This document shows positions 1 to 6,358 of a stretch of 9,660 bases of DNA, piece after piece. The stretch spans positions 1 through 9,660 of the forward strand of contig JACDBJ010000599.1 in the NCBI GenBank assembly GCA_013695005.1, written 5' to 3'. Position 1 is the first letter of the stretch. Every line of letters starts with the position of its first letter. Source of the DNA: Pseudonocardiales bacterium. Its GTDB lineage: Bacteria > Actinomycetota > Actinomycetes > Mycobacteriales > Pseudonocardiaceae. The translations under genes and the position numbers were made by a program. The notes below the pieces were generated by a model that saw nothing but the letters and a program-made list of their open reading frames with translations, was not told the origin of the DNA and searched no databases.

Positions 1-1058
1 CCGCCGAGCGCGTTGATCTCGGTGGCGAGGGCGGCGATGCGGTCGGTCTCGTGGCCGCGCAGGTGCGCGATGCCGCGCAGCCGCGACGGGCCGCCGGCCA
101 ACGCCGCGAGGGCGGCGACGACGGGCGCAAGCTCGCCGACGTCATGCAGGTCGACGTCCACACCGTGCATCGCGGCCGAACCGTTCACGGTCATCCCGTC
201 CGGGCCGGGGAGTACCGACGCGCCGAAGGTCTCCAGCAGCCCGAGGATGGCCGTCCCGGCCTGGCTGGTGCGCCGCGGCCAGCCGGCGACCGTCACCGAT
301 CCACCGGTGGCCGTCGCCGCGGCGAGGAACGCCGCCGCGTTGGACAGGTCGGGCTCGACCTGCCACTCCCGGGGCTGGATAGGTCCCGGCGCAACCTGCC
401 AGGCCAATCCACCGCCCGCCTCGGCGACGTCGACGCCTGCGGCGCGGAGCATGTCGACGGTCATGGCGATGTGCGGCAGCGACGGCGGCGCTGGGCCGTC
501 GTGGTGAATGGTCACGCCCTTGTCGTACGCGGCGCCGGACAGCAGCAGCCCGGAGACGAACTGGGACGACTGCGAGGCGTCAAGTACCACCTCGCCGCCG
601 GTAAGCCCGCCGCCGCCGTGTACCACGAACGGGAGGGCGTCGTTGTCGATGCGTGCGCCGAGTGCGCGCAGCGCGCCCAACATCGGACCCATCGGCCGCT
701 CGCGCGCCCGCGGGTCGCCGTCGAAACCGACCGTCCCGGATGCGAGCACCGCTGCAGGCGGGACAAAGCGCATCACCGTGCCGGCGAGCCCGCAGTCGAC
801 GTCGACGTCGCCGCGCAACCCGTCATGCGCCGACATGCTGACCCGGTCGCCGTCGGTCTCCACAGCCACGCCGAGCGAGCGCAGCGCGCCGACCATCAGC
901 GACGTGTCGCGGCTGGCCGGAGCGCCCGACACCGCGGCGTCCCCGCCCGACAGCGCGGCCAGCATCAAGGCGCGGCTGGTGACCGACTTCGAGCCGGGCA
1001 CGGTGACGCGGGCCTGCACAGGGCGGTGCGCGAACGGTGCCGGCCAGGGCGGGGTCAC
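1..1058 (-). CDS. aroA: 3-phosphoshikimate 1-carboxyvinyltransferase (EPSP synthase), C-terminus cut by window edge
   Basis: EPSP synthase joins shikimate-3-phosphate and phosphoenolpyruvate in the cytosolic shikimate pathway towards chorismate. The minus-strand frame is open for 352 codons and still open at base 1. It reads the family signatures in order: VPGSKSVTSRALMLAAL near the N-terminus, CGLAGTVMRFVPP (the LAGT.xRF loop), a RARERPMGPML segment, LDASQSSQFVSGLLLSG in the middle, and LRGHETDRIAALATEINALG at the truncated end (family RxxETDR motif). The usual length is about 420-450 residues, so roughly 80-100 residues are missing off-window. The only sensible start in frame is GTG at 1058-1056; no clear Shine-Dalgarno precedes it, so it may be weakly initiated or leaderless. 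It is divergent from the SRAP gene across 55 bp, as I recall for the mycobacterial locus. The identification is firm; only the start is uncertain. Confidence 0.95.
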   Translation of the reverse strand, partial: MTPPWPAPFAHRPVQARVTVPGSKSVTSRALMLAALSGGDAAVSGAPASRDTSLMVGALRSLGVAVETDGDRVSMSAHDGLRGDVDVDCGLAGTVMRFVPPAAVLASGTVGFDGDPRARERPMGPMLGALRALGARIDNDALPFVVHGGGGLTGGEVVLDASQSSQFVSGLLLSGAAYDKGVTIHHDGPAPPSLPHIAMTVDMLRAAGVDVAEAGGGLAWQVAPGPIQPREWQVEPDLSNAAAFLAAATATGGSVTVAGWPRRTSQAGTAILGLLETFGASVLPGPDGMTVNGSAAMHGVDVDLHDVGELAPVVAALAALAGGPSRLRGIAHLRGHETDRIAALATEINALG

Positions 1059-1113
1059 CGGGACATGATTGCGTACGCCGGGATCACCCGCCCGGATCTG
1101 GAACGATGTCGGT

Positions 1114-1860
1114 ATGTGCGGCCGTTACGCGTCCGTCAAGGGGCCCTCGGAGCTCGCGGAGGAGTTCCAGGCCGTCGACGCCACCGACGGGGCGGCTCCC
1201 GGCGCCGACTTCAACGTCGCGCCGACCAGGCCGGTGCTCGCCGTCGTGCAACGCCACCCCCGTGACGCCGACGGCACGCCGGACCCGGATACGACCGTGC
1301 GCAGCCTGCGCGTGATGCGTTGGGGGCTGATCCCGTCCTGGGCCAAGGACGCGTCGACGGGTAACCGGCTGATCAATGCCAGGGCGGAGAGCGCGGCGGA
1401 CAAGCCCGCGTACCGCAAGGCTCTGGCCCGCCGCCGGTGTCTGCTGCCGGCCGACGGTTGGTACGAGTGGCGGGCCGAGGACGGCCGCAAGCAGCCGTTC
1501 TTCCTTACCCGCGCCGACGGTGGCTCGCTGGCACTGGCCGGCCTGTGGGAGTTCTGGCGGCCGGAGCCGGATGCCGAGCTCGTGTTCAGCACCGCGGTGG
1601 TGACAACCGACGCCGTCGGGCCGCTGGCCGACATCCACGACCGGATGCCGCTGGTGCTGCCGCCCGAGGCATGGGCGAAGTGGCTGGACCCCGATGACAC
1701 CGACGTCGCCGAGCTGCTCGTACCGCCGGCAGAGACGCTCGTGGCGGGTCTAGAGCTGCGGCCGGTGTCCACGCGGGTCAACGACGTGCGCAACGAGGGG
1801 CCCGACCTCGTCGATCGCGTCGAGCCAAAGCCGCCAGCGCAGACGATGCTCGAGCTGTGA
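1114..1860 (+). CDS. SRAP (YedK/HMCES) family abasic-site DNA-protein crosslink protein
   Basis: SRAP proteins shield abasic sites in single-stranded DNA by forming a thiazolidine crosslink through the N-terminal cysteine. The 248-residue product starts MCGRYA, so Cys2 becomes N-terminal once Met is removed. The ATG at 1114 is chosen for that reason; an in-frame upstream start at 1069 would bury the catalytic Cys and is rejected. Other family landmarks are Asn34 in FNVAPT, WGLIPSWAK (70-78), NARAES (88-93), Glu118 in CLLPADGWYEW and His175 in IHDRMP. The length is normal for the family. It is divergent from aroA, and its TGA overlaps the GTG of the following hydrolase gene, so the two are probably co-translated. 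No SOS/LexA-type box was recognised in the 55-bp upstream gap. Confidence 0.95.
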   Translation: MCGRYASVKGPSELAEEFQAVDATDGAAPGADFNVAPTRPVLAVVQRHPRDADGTPDPDTTVRSLRVMRWGLIPSWAKDASTGNRLINARAESAADKPAYRKALARRRCLLPADGWYEWRAEDGRKQPFFLTRADGGSLALAGLWEFWRPEPDAELVFSTAVVTTDAVGPLADIHDRMPLVLPPEAWAKWLDPDDTDVAELLVPPAETLVAGLELRPVSTRVNDVRNEGPDLVDRVEPKPPAQTMLEL

Positions 1861-2444
1861 AGATCGACACGCCGCACGGGCCGGCGCTCGTGCATCTGGA
1901 GACGGTCGAGCACGGGCGGGCCGCGCTGCTGCTGGGCCACGGCGCTGGCGGCGGGGTGAGCGCGCCGGACCTCGTCTCGGCGACCCGCGCCGCGCATCGC
2001 GCCGGCATCCACGTTGCGCTGGTGGAGCAGCCCTACCGGGTGGCAGGCCGCCGGTCGCCCGCTCCGGCCCTGCAGCTGGACACGGCATGGCTCGCGGTGG
2101 CCTCGGAGCTGGCCGGTGGCGTGTTCGACGGGCTGCCGTTGATCTTCGGTGGGCGTTCGTCAGGCGCACGGGTGGCCTGCCGGTCCGCGTCTGACGGCGG
2201 TGCCGTTGGCGTGCTGTGCCTGGCGTTCCCGGTGCACCCGCCGGGGCGCCCGGAAAAGGACCGGCTGGGCGAGCTGGACGCGGTCACGGTGCCCGTGCTC
2301 GTCGTCCAGGGCGAGAGCGACCCGTTCGGCCGGCCACCGCCCGCGTCCAACCGCGAGGTCGTGCTGCTGCCCGGCAACCACTCACTCCGCTCCGACCGCC
2401 CCGGCCTGGAGCACGCCGTCCAGACCTGGCTCACCGCCCAATAG
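1857..2444 (+). CDS. alpha/beta hydrolase of the KANL3/Tex30-like (dienelactone-hydrolase-like) group
   Basis: A 195-residue single-domain hydrolase. Visible landmarks are the oxyanion-side GHGAGGG (27-33), the nucleophile elbow GRSSG (99-103, GxSxG, Ser101), an acid in VQGESDPFG (Asp155) and a late His in PGNHSL (His175), giving a complete Ser-Asp-His triad. The small size, the GHGAGGG loop and the GGRSSGAR elbow resemble the compact Tex30/KANL3-like hydrolases found across actinobacteria. The substrate is not known and cannot be read from the sequence. The GTG start overlaps the SRAP stop (GTGA, 4 nt), so translation is presumably coupled to the DNA-damage gene. There is no signal peptide, so it is cytosolic. 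It ends in a repeat block and converges with the membrane-protein gene. Confidence 0.85.
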   Translation: MKIDTPHGPALVHLETVEHGRAALLLGHGAGGGVSAPDLVSATRAAHRAGIHVALVEQPYRVAGRRSPAPALQLDTAWLAVASELAGGVFDGLPLIFGGRSSGARVACRSASDGGAVGVLCLAFPVHPPGRPEKDRLGELDAVTVPVLVVQGESDPFGRPPPASNREVVLLPGNHSLRSDRPGLEHAVQTWLTAQ

Positions 2445-2447
2445 CCC

Positions 2448-2525
2448 GCGAGTTGCGCGGCCCACCCCGGCGAGTTGCGCGGCCCACCCCGGCGAGTTGC
2501 GCGTTCTGAACAAGCGAGTTGCGCG
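2448..2525. repeat. four direct 12-bp repeats (GCGAGTTGCGCG) at exact 22-bp period
   Basis: Exact copies of GCGAGTTGCGCG lie at 2448-2459, 2470-2481, 2492-2503 and 2514-2525. The first two 10-bp spacers are identical (GCCCACCCCG); the third is TTCTGAACAA. The block starts 3 bp after the hydrolase stop and ends on the base before the membrane protein's TAG (read on the minus strand), so it fills the whole convergent gap. The 22-bp period is close to two helical turns. The unit is not palindromic, so it does not look like a simple hairpin terminator. It could be a protein-binding array, a lineage-specific intergenic repeat family or a transcription/replication boundary; the function is unknown. 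Confidence 0.9.
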
Positions 2526-3644
2526 CTAGGCCGGGCTGGCCCACCGCGAGAACGGCGCCGAGCGGACCAGTGCCGCCGCTCCGAGCCACAGCGCCGCCAG
2601 CCCGACCGTGGCGAGGACCCCCGCGCCGTAGTCCGTCGGCGGTGACACCAGCACGGCGTTCTGCAGCGCGATGGCGCCGAGCAACGCGCCGGCCACCACC
2701 GGAGCTCCGACTAGCGGGCGCAGCCACCACGGCATCGGCAGCTGGTGGATCACGTCGACCCCGACCGCCCCGGCCAGGAGCATGAACGGCAGCGCCGACG
2801 GCGGGAAGTCGCCCCCGACGAGCGCCAGCCACGCCACGCACCGGTAGGCGAGGTACGCCGCGGTGACCGCAGTGGCAGTCCACCGCCAGCCGATCATCAA
2901 ACGCGCCAGCACGAGCACGAGCGCGGCGGCGGTCACCGCCCACACCGGGTACACCCAGCTCTCGACCGGCAGCGCGTACTGCAGCACGGCCGTCCGGTCG
3001 ATCGCCCGGCCTTGCTGGTCGGCCGCGAACTGCAGCAGGATCGGCTCGGCGCCCGGCTGACCGCGGTCCCACGCCGCCACCGCGAGCACCCCGTACTCCT
3101 GCTGCTGCGCCGGAAACCACATGTTCTCCAAGAAGAACATCCACAACGCGGCCATCACGACACCCCGGGTGCGACCGGCCGGCGCGTAGAGCCACCAGCC
3201 GCGCAACACGCCGGCGATCATGACGGCGGTGCCGAGGAACAGCAGCCCGTGCGAGGCCGTCCACGCCGTGATGTCCAGCCCGTTGATCCGGTGGTTGATC
3301 ACGTCGATCGGGATCGCGATCATGAAGATACCGATCCCGGCCTGCATCAGCCGCAGGCTGCGCCGGTCGACGCCGTAGCCGGTGTAGCTGTGGAACAGCA
3401 CCAGCGCGATCACCAGCGCGGTGCCGGCCGAGTTCAGCAGGTGCGGTGGCGCCAGGTCGTCGCGCAGCCACCGGAAGTGCCACGAGACGTCCCACGACGA
3501 GCCGAGCACCTTCAGCGCGAGCGCGAGGACCCACAGCAGGTACACCGTCCGGAACAGCTCCGGCGGCACGGCGCGCGGCGCCGAACCGCGGGTCCACCAC
3601 GTCCGCCACCACATCCGGGCACGTTCGATCACCGGCACCGTCAC
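2526..3644 (-). CDS. uncharacterised polytopic membrane protein with Trp/His/Asp motifs
   Basis: I do not recognise a named family. The 372-residue product has about eight or nine hydrophobic spans (for example near 32-48, 70-88, 100-115, 130-148, 160-173, and several after 220) and a basic, Trp-rich N-terminus. Polar residues unusual for membrane spans cluster at W51-D52..W55-H56, R61-D62, P67-H68-L69, D114..H118, H132 (SHGLLFLG) and LENMWFP (172-178). A WDxSWH...RD...PHL arrangement recurs, as I remember, in uncharacterised actinobacterial membrane proteins and could bind a metal or haem; that is inference. The start is uncertain: GTG at 3644 gives the longest form, while GTG codons at 3638 and 3632 or ATG at 3614 are alternatives, none with a strong ribosome site. 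It is divergent from the HTH gene across 128 bp. Confidence 0.8.
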   Translation of the reverse strand: MTVPVIERARMWWRTWWTRGSAPRAVPPELFRTVYLLWVLALALKVLGSSWDVSWHFRWLRDDLAPPHLLNSAGTALVIALVLFHSYTGYGVDRRSLRLMQAGIGIFMIAIPIDVINHRINGLDITAWTASHGLLFLGTAVMIAGVLRGWWLYAPAGRTRGVVMAALWMFFLENMWFPAQQQEYGVLAVAAWDRGQPGAEPILLQFAADQQGRAIDRTAVLQYALPVESWVYPVWAVTAAALVLVLARLMIGWRWTATAVTAAYLAYRCVAWLALVGGDFPPSALPFMLLAGAVGVDVIHQLPMPWWLRPLVGAPVVAGALLGAIALQNAVLVSPPTDYGAGVLATVGLAALWLGAAALVRSAPFSRWASPA

Positions 3645-3726
3645 CCAGACATCATGCTGGCTCGGCCCGACGGCGGTGAAGGCGGTTTGGACGGTGTCAT
3701 AGTCACGCTGCTGCGAACCGTCGGCG

Positions 3727-3758
3727 TACGATCTTCACGTTCGCAAAGCGTCGCAAAG
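3727..3758 (+). promoter_or_regulatory. candidate promoter -10 and paired TCGCAAAG direct repeats upstream of the HTH gene
   Basis: A TACGAT hexamer (3727-3732) fits an actinobacterial -10 element, though no good -35 is visible. Just after it two exact TCGCAAAG copies (3741-3748 and 3751-3758) lie 10 bp apart, one helical turn, where the transcription start would be. GCGAAC (3713-3718) and GTTCGC (3739-3744) also form a dyad around the -10. The placement suggests an operator, possibly for autoregulation by the HTH protein starting at 3773. This is inferred from position and repetition only. Confidence 0.45.
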
Positions 3759-3772
3759 AGAGTTGATGGATC

Positions 3773-4333
3773 GTGACGAACACGCCGGACGTGGCCGACA
3801 CCGCGGGCCTGGACACCGAGCGCAACCGCGCGTTGCAGCGGGAGTGGTACGGCGAGCCGCTGGGTGAGCGCTTCCGCAGGCTCATCGAGGTGCTCGGCCT
3901 GAGCCAGTCGCGGCTGGCCGCCGTGCTGGGGCTGTCCGCGCCGATGGTGTCGCAGCTGATGAGCGGCCACCGCGCCAAGATCGCCAACCCACTGGTGGTG
4001 ACCCGGCTGCAGGCGGTCCAGGAGCTGGCCGAGCAGGTGGTCAACCGGACTGTGGACCCGATCGAGGTGCCCGCCCGGCTGGAGCAGATTCGCGCGCTCG
4101 CCGCGACCACCACCACCCGCTCGACGGCCGCGGCCGCCGCACCGAGCCCGCACCGCGTCGTGCGCGAGATCCAGGCGTTGCTGCGCGCGCTGGCCTCGGC
4201 GGACGAGCTGATCGCGGCATCTGGGATGCTGGCCGGCGCGCATCCGGAGCTGGCGGAGTTCCTGCGGCTCTACGGCGCTGGCCGGACCGACGACGCCCTC
4301 GCGCACTACGAGGCGGTGCAGAACCCCGGCTGA
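3773..4333 (+). CDS. helix-turn-helix (XRE-like) DNA-binding regulator
   Basis: A 186-residue protein with an N-terminal HTH at about 31-66: GERFRRLIEVLGLSQSRLAAVLG followed by LSAPMVSQLMSGHRAKI. SQSRLA...LSAPMVSQLMSG is a classic XRE helix-turn-helix pattern. A helical segment with basic and acidic residues follows (75-110), then an Ala/Thr-rich linker (111-124) and a C-terminal helical domain (125-183) that could mediate dimerisation or partner binding. The GTG start at 3773 is preceded by a modest purine stretch (AGAGAG, 3756-3761). It ends 23 bp before the kinase start in the same orientation, which suggests a regulator-kinase pair. The HTH class is confident; target and signal are unknown. 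The TCGCAAAG repeats just upstream are a plausible own operator. Confidence 0.88.
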   Translation: MTNTPDVADTAGLDTERNRALQREWYGEPLGERFRRLIEVLGLSQSRLAAVLGLSAPMVSQLMSGHRAKIANPLVVTRLQAVQELAEQVVNRTVDPIEVPARLEQIRALAATTTTRSTAAAAAPSPHRVVREIQALLRALASADELIAASGMLAGAHPELAEFLRLYGAGRTDDALAHYEAVQNPG

Positions 4334-4356
4334 TCGGCGGAGTGGGGGAGCAGGCC

Positions 4357-5429
4357 GTGGCGGAGCTGTCGCCGGCAGGTACCTGCTGGTCGACCTGCTC
4401 GGTACCGGGGGTGCCGGCACGGTGTGGCGGACGTGGGACCGCAAGCGCGGCCGCTACCTCGCGGCCAAGGTGCTCCAGCAGCGCGACGCCGCCGCGCTGC
4501 TGCGCTTCGTCCGCGAGCAGTCGCTGCGCATCGAGCACCCGCACGTGCTCGCGCCCAACGGCTGGGCGGCCGAGGACGACCAGGTGTTGTTCACCATGGA
4601 GCTCATGCGTGGCGGCTCGGTGGCCGACCTGCTGGGCGATTACGGCCCGCTGCCGGTCGACGTGGCCGGCGAACTGCTCGCCCAGCTGGCGCAAGGGCTT
4701 GCGGCGGTACATGCGGCCGGTGTCGTGCACCGCGACCTCAAGCCGGCGAACCTGCTGCTGGAGCCCAGTGGGCGTGGCCGCCCGCACCTGCGGCTGAGCG
4801 ACTTCGGCATCGCCGTGGTGCTCGGCGAGCCGCGGCTGACCCAGCAGCAGTACGTGATCGGCACGCCGGGCTACTTCGCCCCGGAGCAGCTGCGCGGCGC
4901 GGCGCCGGACCCGCGGCAGGACCTGTACGGGCTGGGTGTCGTCGGTTGCCAGCTGCTGAGTGGGCAGCCTCCGCCGGCCGATCCGTGGCAGTCGAGCGTC
5001 GCGCCGCCGCCAGGGCTGCCCGGCCCGGTCGCCGCGGTGCTGCGCCGGCTGCTCGCCGAGAACCCGGCCGAGCGCTACCGCAGCGCGGAGCAGGCCGCAG
5101 CAGCGGTGACCAAGGCGTTCGACACCTCCGGCGGCGAGTGGACGCAGGACACCGGCGAACCGGTGGAGGTCTTCGATCACCTCGGCCACCTGCCGGACGG
5201 CTTCACCGAGACAGGGCCGGTCCCCGACGGGCTCGGCGAGCAGGTCACGTTCGCCTCGGCGCCGAGGTCGATGCCGCTGTCGGCGGCCGGGCCGGACGCG
5301 GGGCTGGCCGCGACGTGGTCCTACAGTCCTGCGTCCCGGGTGGCGGCCCATGCCGAGGGGGCCGTGATCATCATGAGCAACAGCGCGACGATGGTGCATG
5401 CTGACCTCATCGGACGCTCCTTCCGTTAG
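4357..5429 (+). CDS. soluble Hanks-type Ser/Thr protein kinase, apparent 1-base frameshift near the start
   Basis: The kinase domain is complete: glycine loop GTGGAGTV (4401-4424), catalytic Lys in LAAKVL (4467-4469), helix-C Glu in FVREQ, HRDLKPANLL (His codon at 4728), SDFG (Asp at 4800-4802), GTPGYFAPEQL and DLYGLGV. No transmembrane segment is visible; the roughly 100-residue C-terminal tail is Pro/Gly-rich, so it is probably cytosolic. The problem is the start: the frame carrying the glycine loop has no ATG/GTG/TTG between its upstream stop (4209) and the GTG at 4422 inside the loop itself. GTG 4357, with GGGGGAG 6 nt upstream, reads MAELSP in another frame. One extra G near 4374 would give MAELSPGRYLLVDLLGTGGAG, a typical kinase N-terminus of 357 residues in all. 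Either a true frameshift or a one-base sequence error. It follows the HTH gene by 23 bp. Confidence 0.85.
5321..5410 (-). CDS. candidate 29-residue secreted micropeptide, antisense to the kinase 3' end
   Basis: The minus strand has ATG at 5410-5408 preceded by a strong ribosome site (GGAAGGAG, 6 nt spacing). The 29 codons begin MRSACTIVALLLMMITAPSA and continue WAATRDAGL before TAG at 5323-5321. That is an Arg-containing n-region, a long hydrophobic core and an A-W-A cleavage-type motif: a convincing signal peptide followed by only about seven residues. A sigma-A-like promoter lies at the right distance upstream. It overlaps the final 90 bp of the kinase on the other strand. It may be a real micropeptide, the truncated remnant of a longer secreted protein, or coincidence; I recognise no homologue. 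Confidence 0.4.
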   Translation of the reverse strand: MRSACTIVALLLMMITAPSAWAATRDAGL

Positions 5430-5435
5430 CTGAGG

Positions 5436-5471
5436 TTTGCGAAAGCGAAGATAGTCCTTTGCTTTCGCTAA
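5436..5471. promoter_or_regulatory. 14-bp imperfect dyad (operator candidate)
   Basis: TTTGCGAAAGCGAA (5436-5449) and TTTGCTTTCGCTAA (5458-5471) are inverted copies matching at 12 of 14 positions, separated by 8 bp. The dyad begins 6 bp after the kinase stop and lies over the -10 and spacer of a minus-strand promoter. The left arm contains TTTGCGA, the complement of the TCGCAAA found twice before the HTH gene, so one regulator might bind both places. As RNA it could also fold into a terminator-like hairpin for the kinase transcript, but there is no U-run. Confidence 0.6.
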
Positions 5472-5477
5472 TGTCAC
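5448..5477 (-). promoter_or_regulatory. sigma-A-like promoter pointing to the minus-strand micropeptide
   Basis: Read on the minus strand, GTGACA (5477-5472) and TATCTT (5453-5448) are separated by 18 bp. The start of transcription would fall near 5441, about 30 nt before the micropeptide ATG at 5410. This is one of the better vegetative-type promoters visible in the window, and it is covered by the 5436-5471 dyad. Confidence 0.45.
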
Positions 5478-5490
5478 CCGGTGTCGCGCG

Positions 5491-5516
5491 GGAATCTTGA
5501 CCGGCCGCTCGGCGTT
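5491..5516 (+). promoter_or_regulatory. SigR/SigH-type autoregulatory promoter GGAAT-N18-GTT
   Basis: GGAAT (5491-5495) and GTT (5514-5516) are separated by exactly 18 bp, the consensus for SigR (Streptomyces) and SigH (mycobacteria) dependent promoters. It lies about 45 bp upstream of the long-form ATG of sigH at 5561 and about 210 bp upstream of the short-form GTG at 5726. Positive autoregulation after thiol oxidation is the known behaviour in this family. Confidence 0.85.
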
Positions 5517-5560
5517 GCAGCCCGTGCCCATGTCGCGAAGGTTCCCACGCAAGGAGCGCG

Positions 5561-6358
5561 ATGGTTTCCTCGACCACCGTCCCGTCCACCGTTCGGCGAA
5601 GCCCGGCGAAAGCCCGGCCGCCGGCAGCGGCGCCGAGCCGCGTCAAGACCCGGCGCGTATCCTCGACGCTTGCGGACAAGCCGACGGCCACCGTTGCGGT
5701 GACCACTCGGCGGGGAGGGAGTCCGGTGCCGGACACGATGGGTCAGGCCGCTGTCGACAGCGCCCCCGAGACGGTCGAGACACCTGAGCAGCGCGCCGAG
5801 CGCTTCGAGCGCGACGCCATGCCCATGCTGGACCAGCTCTACGGTGCCGCGCTGCGCATGACGCGCAACCCGGCCGACGCTGAGGACCTCGTCCAGGAGA
5901 CGTTCCTCAAGGCGTTCGCCGCGTTCGAGTCCTTCCGCGCAGGCACCAACCTCAAGGCGTGGCTGTACCGGATCCTCACCAACACCTACATCAACGGCTA
6001 CCGCAAGCGGCAGCGCCAGCCCCTGCAGCAGCCGACCGACGAGATCGCCGACTGGCAGCTCGCCGCGGCCGGTGAGCACACCTCGAGCGGGCTGCCGTCC
6101 GCCGAGATGGAGGCGCTGGACCGGCTGCCGGACTCCGACGTCAAGGAAGCGCTGCAACAGCTGCCCGAGGAGTTCCGGATGGCGGTCTACCTCGCCGACG
6201 TCGAAGGCTTTGCCTACAAGGAGATCGCCGACATCATGGGTACGCCCATCGGCACCGTGATGTCGCGGCTGCACCGCGGCCGGCGCCAGCTACGCGAGAT
6301 GCTGACCGACACCGCCAAGGAGCGGGGCTTCCTTCGCGGTCAGGAGGTAGCGCCATGA
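5561..6358 (+). CDS. sigH: ECF sigma factor SigH/SigR, with N-terminally extended second form
   Basis: Thiol-oxidative-stress sigma factor that directs RNA polymerase to GGAAT/GTT promoters for thioredoxin, mycothiol and protein-quality genes. Region 2 reads LYGAALRMTRNPADAEDLV through LKAWLYRILTNTYINGYRKR; region 4 reads ALQQLPEEFRMAVYLADVEG then YKEIADIMGTPIGTVMSRLH. Two starts are plausible. GTG 5726 (GGGGAGGGAG at 5712-5721) gives the usual core of 210 residues. ATG 5561 (AAGGAG at 5551-5556) gives 265 residues with a 55-residue basic, Ser/Thr/Pro/Ala-rich extension. An extension of about this size defines the unstable SigR-prime isoform of Streptomyces, made from the autoregulated promoter transcript; the promoter at 5491-5516 is placed for that. 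The TGA overlaps the rsrA ATG by 4 nt. Confidence 0.95.
   Translation: MVSSTTVPSTVRRSPAKARPPAAAPSRVKTRRVSSTLADKPTATVAVTTRRGGSPVPDTMGQAAVDSAPETVETPEQRAERFERDAMPMLDQLYGAALRMTRNPADAEDLVQETFLKAFAAFESFRAGTNLKAWLYRILTNTYINGYRKRQRQPLQQPTDEIADWQLAAAGEHTSSGLPSAEMEALDRLPDSDVKEALQQLPEEFRMAVYLADVEGFAYKEIADIMGTPIGTVMSRLHRGRRQLREMLTDTAKERGFLRGQEVAP

Noticed and set aside
1069..1113. Upstream start for the SRAP gene
   Set aside because: It would place 15 residues before the catalytic Cys, which must be at position 2 for the chemistry of this family.
51..1265. Long plus-strand open frame across the aroA region
   Set aside because: It is antisense to a clear EPSP synthase, has low-complexity Arg/Gly/His-rich composition and runs through the start of the SRAP gene; a GC-rich shadow.
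2448..2525. CRISPR array
   Set aside because: Repeat units are only 12 bp, spacers are 10 bp and two are identical, with no leader or cas genes.
2431..3612. Alternative minus-strand frame overlapping the membrane protein
   Set aside because: Arg/Gly/Ala-rich with no membrane pattern, runs through the repeat block; the 2526-3644 frame has clear hydrophobic spans.
4041..5552. Minus-strand 503-codon open frame opposite the kinase
   Set aside because: Arg/Pro/Gln-rich shadow of the kinase reading frame with no recognisable domain; only the short 5321-5410 frame in a different phase has start signals.
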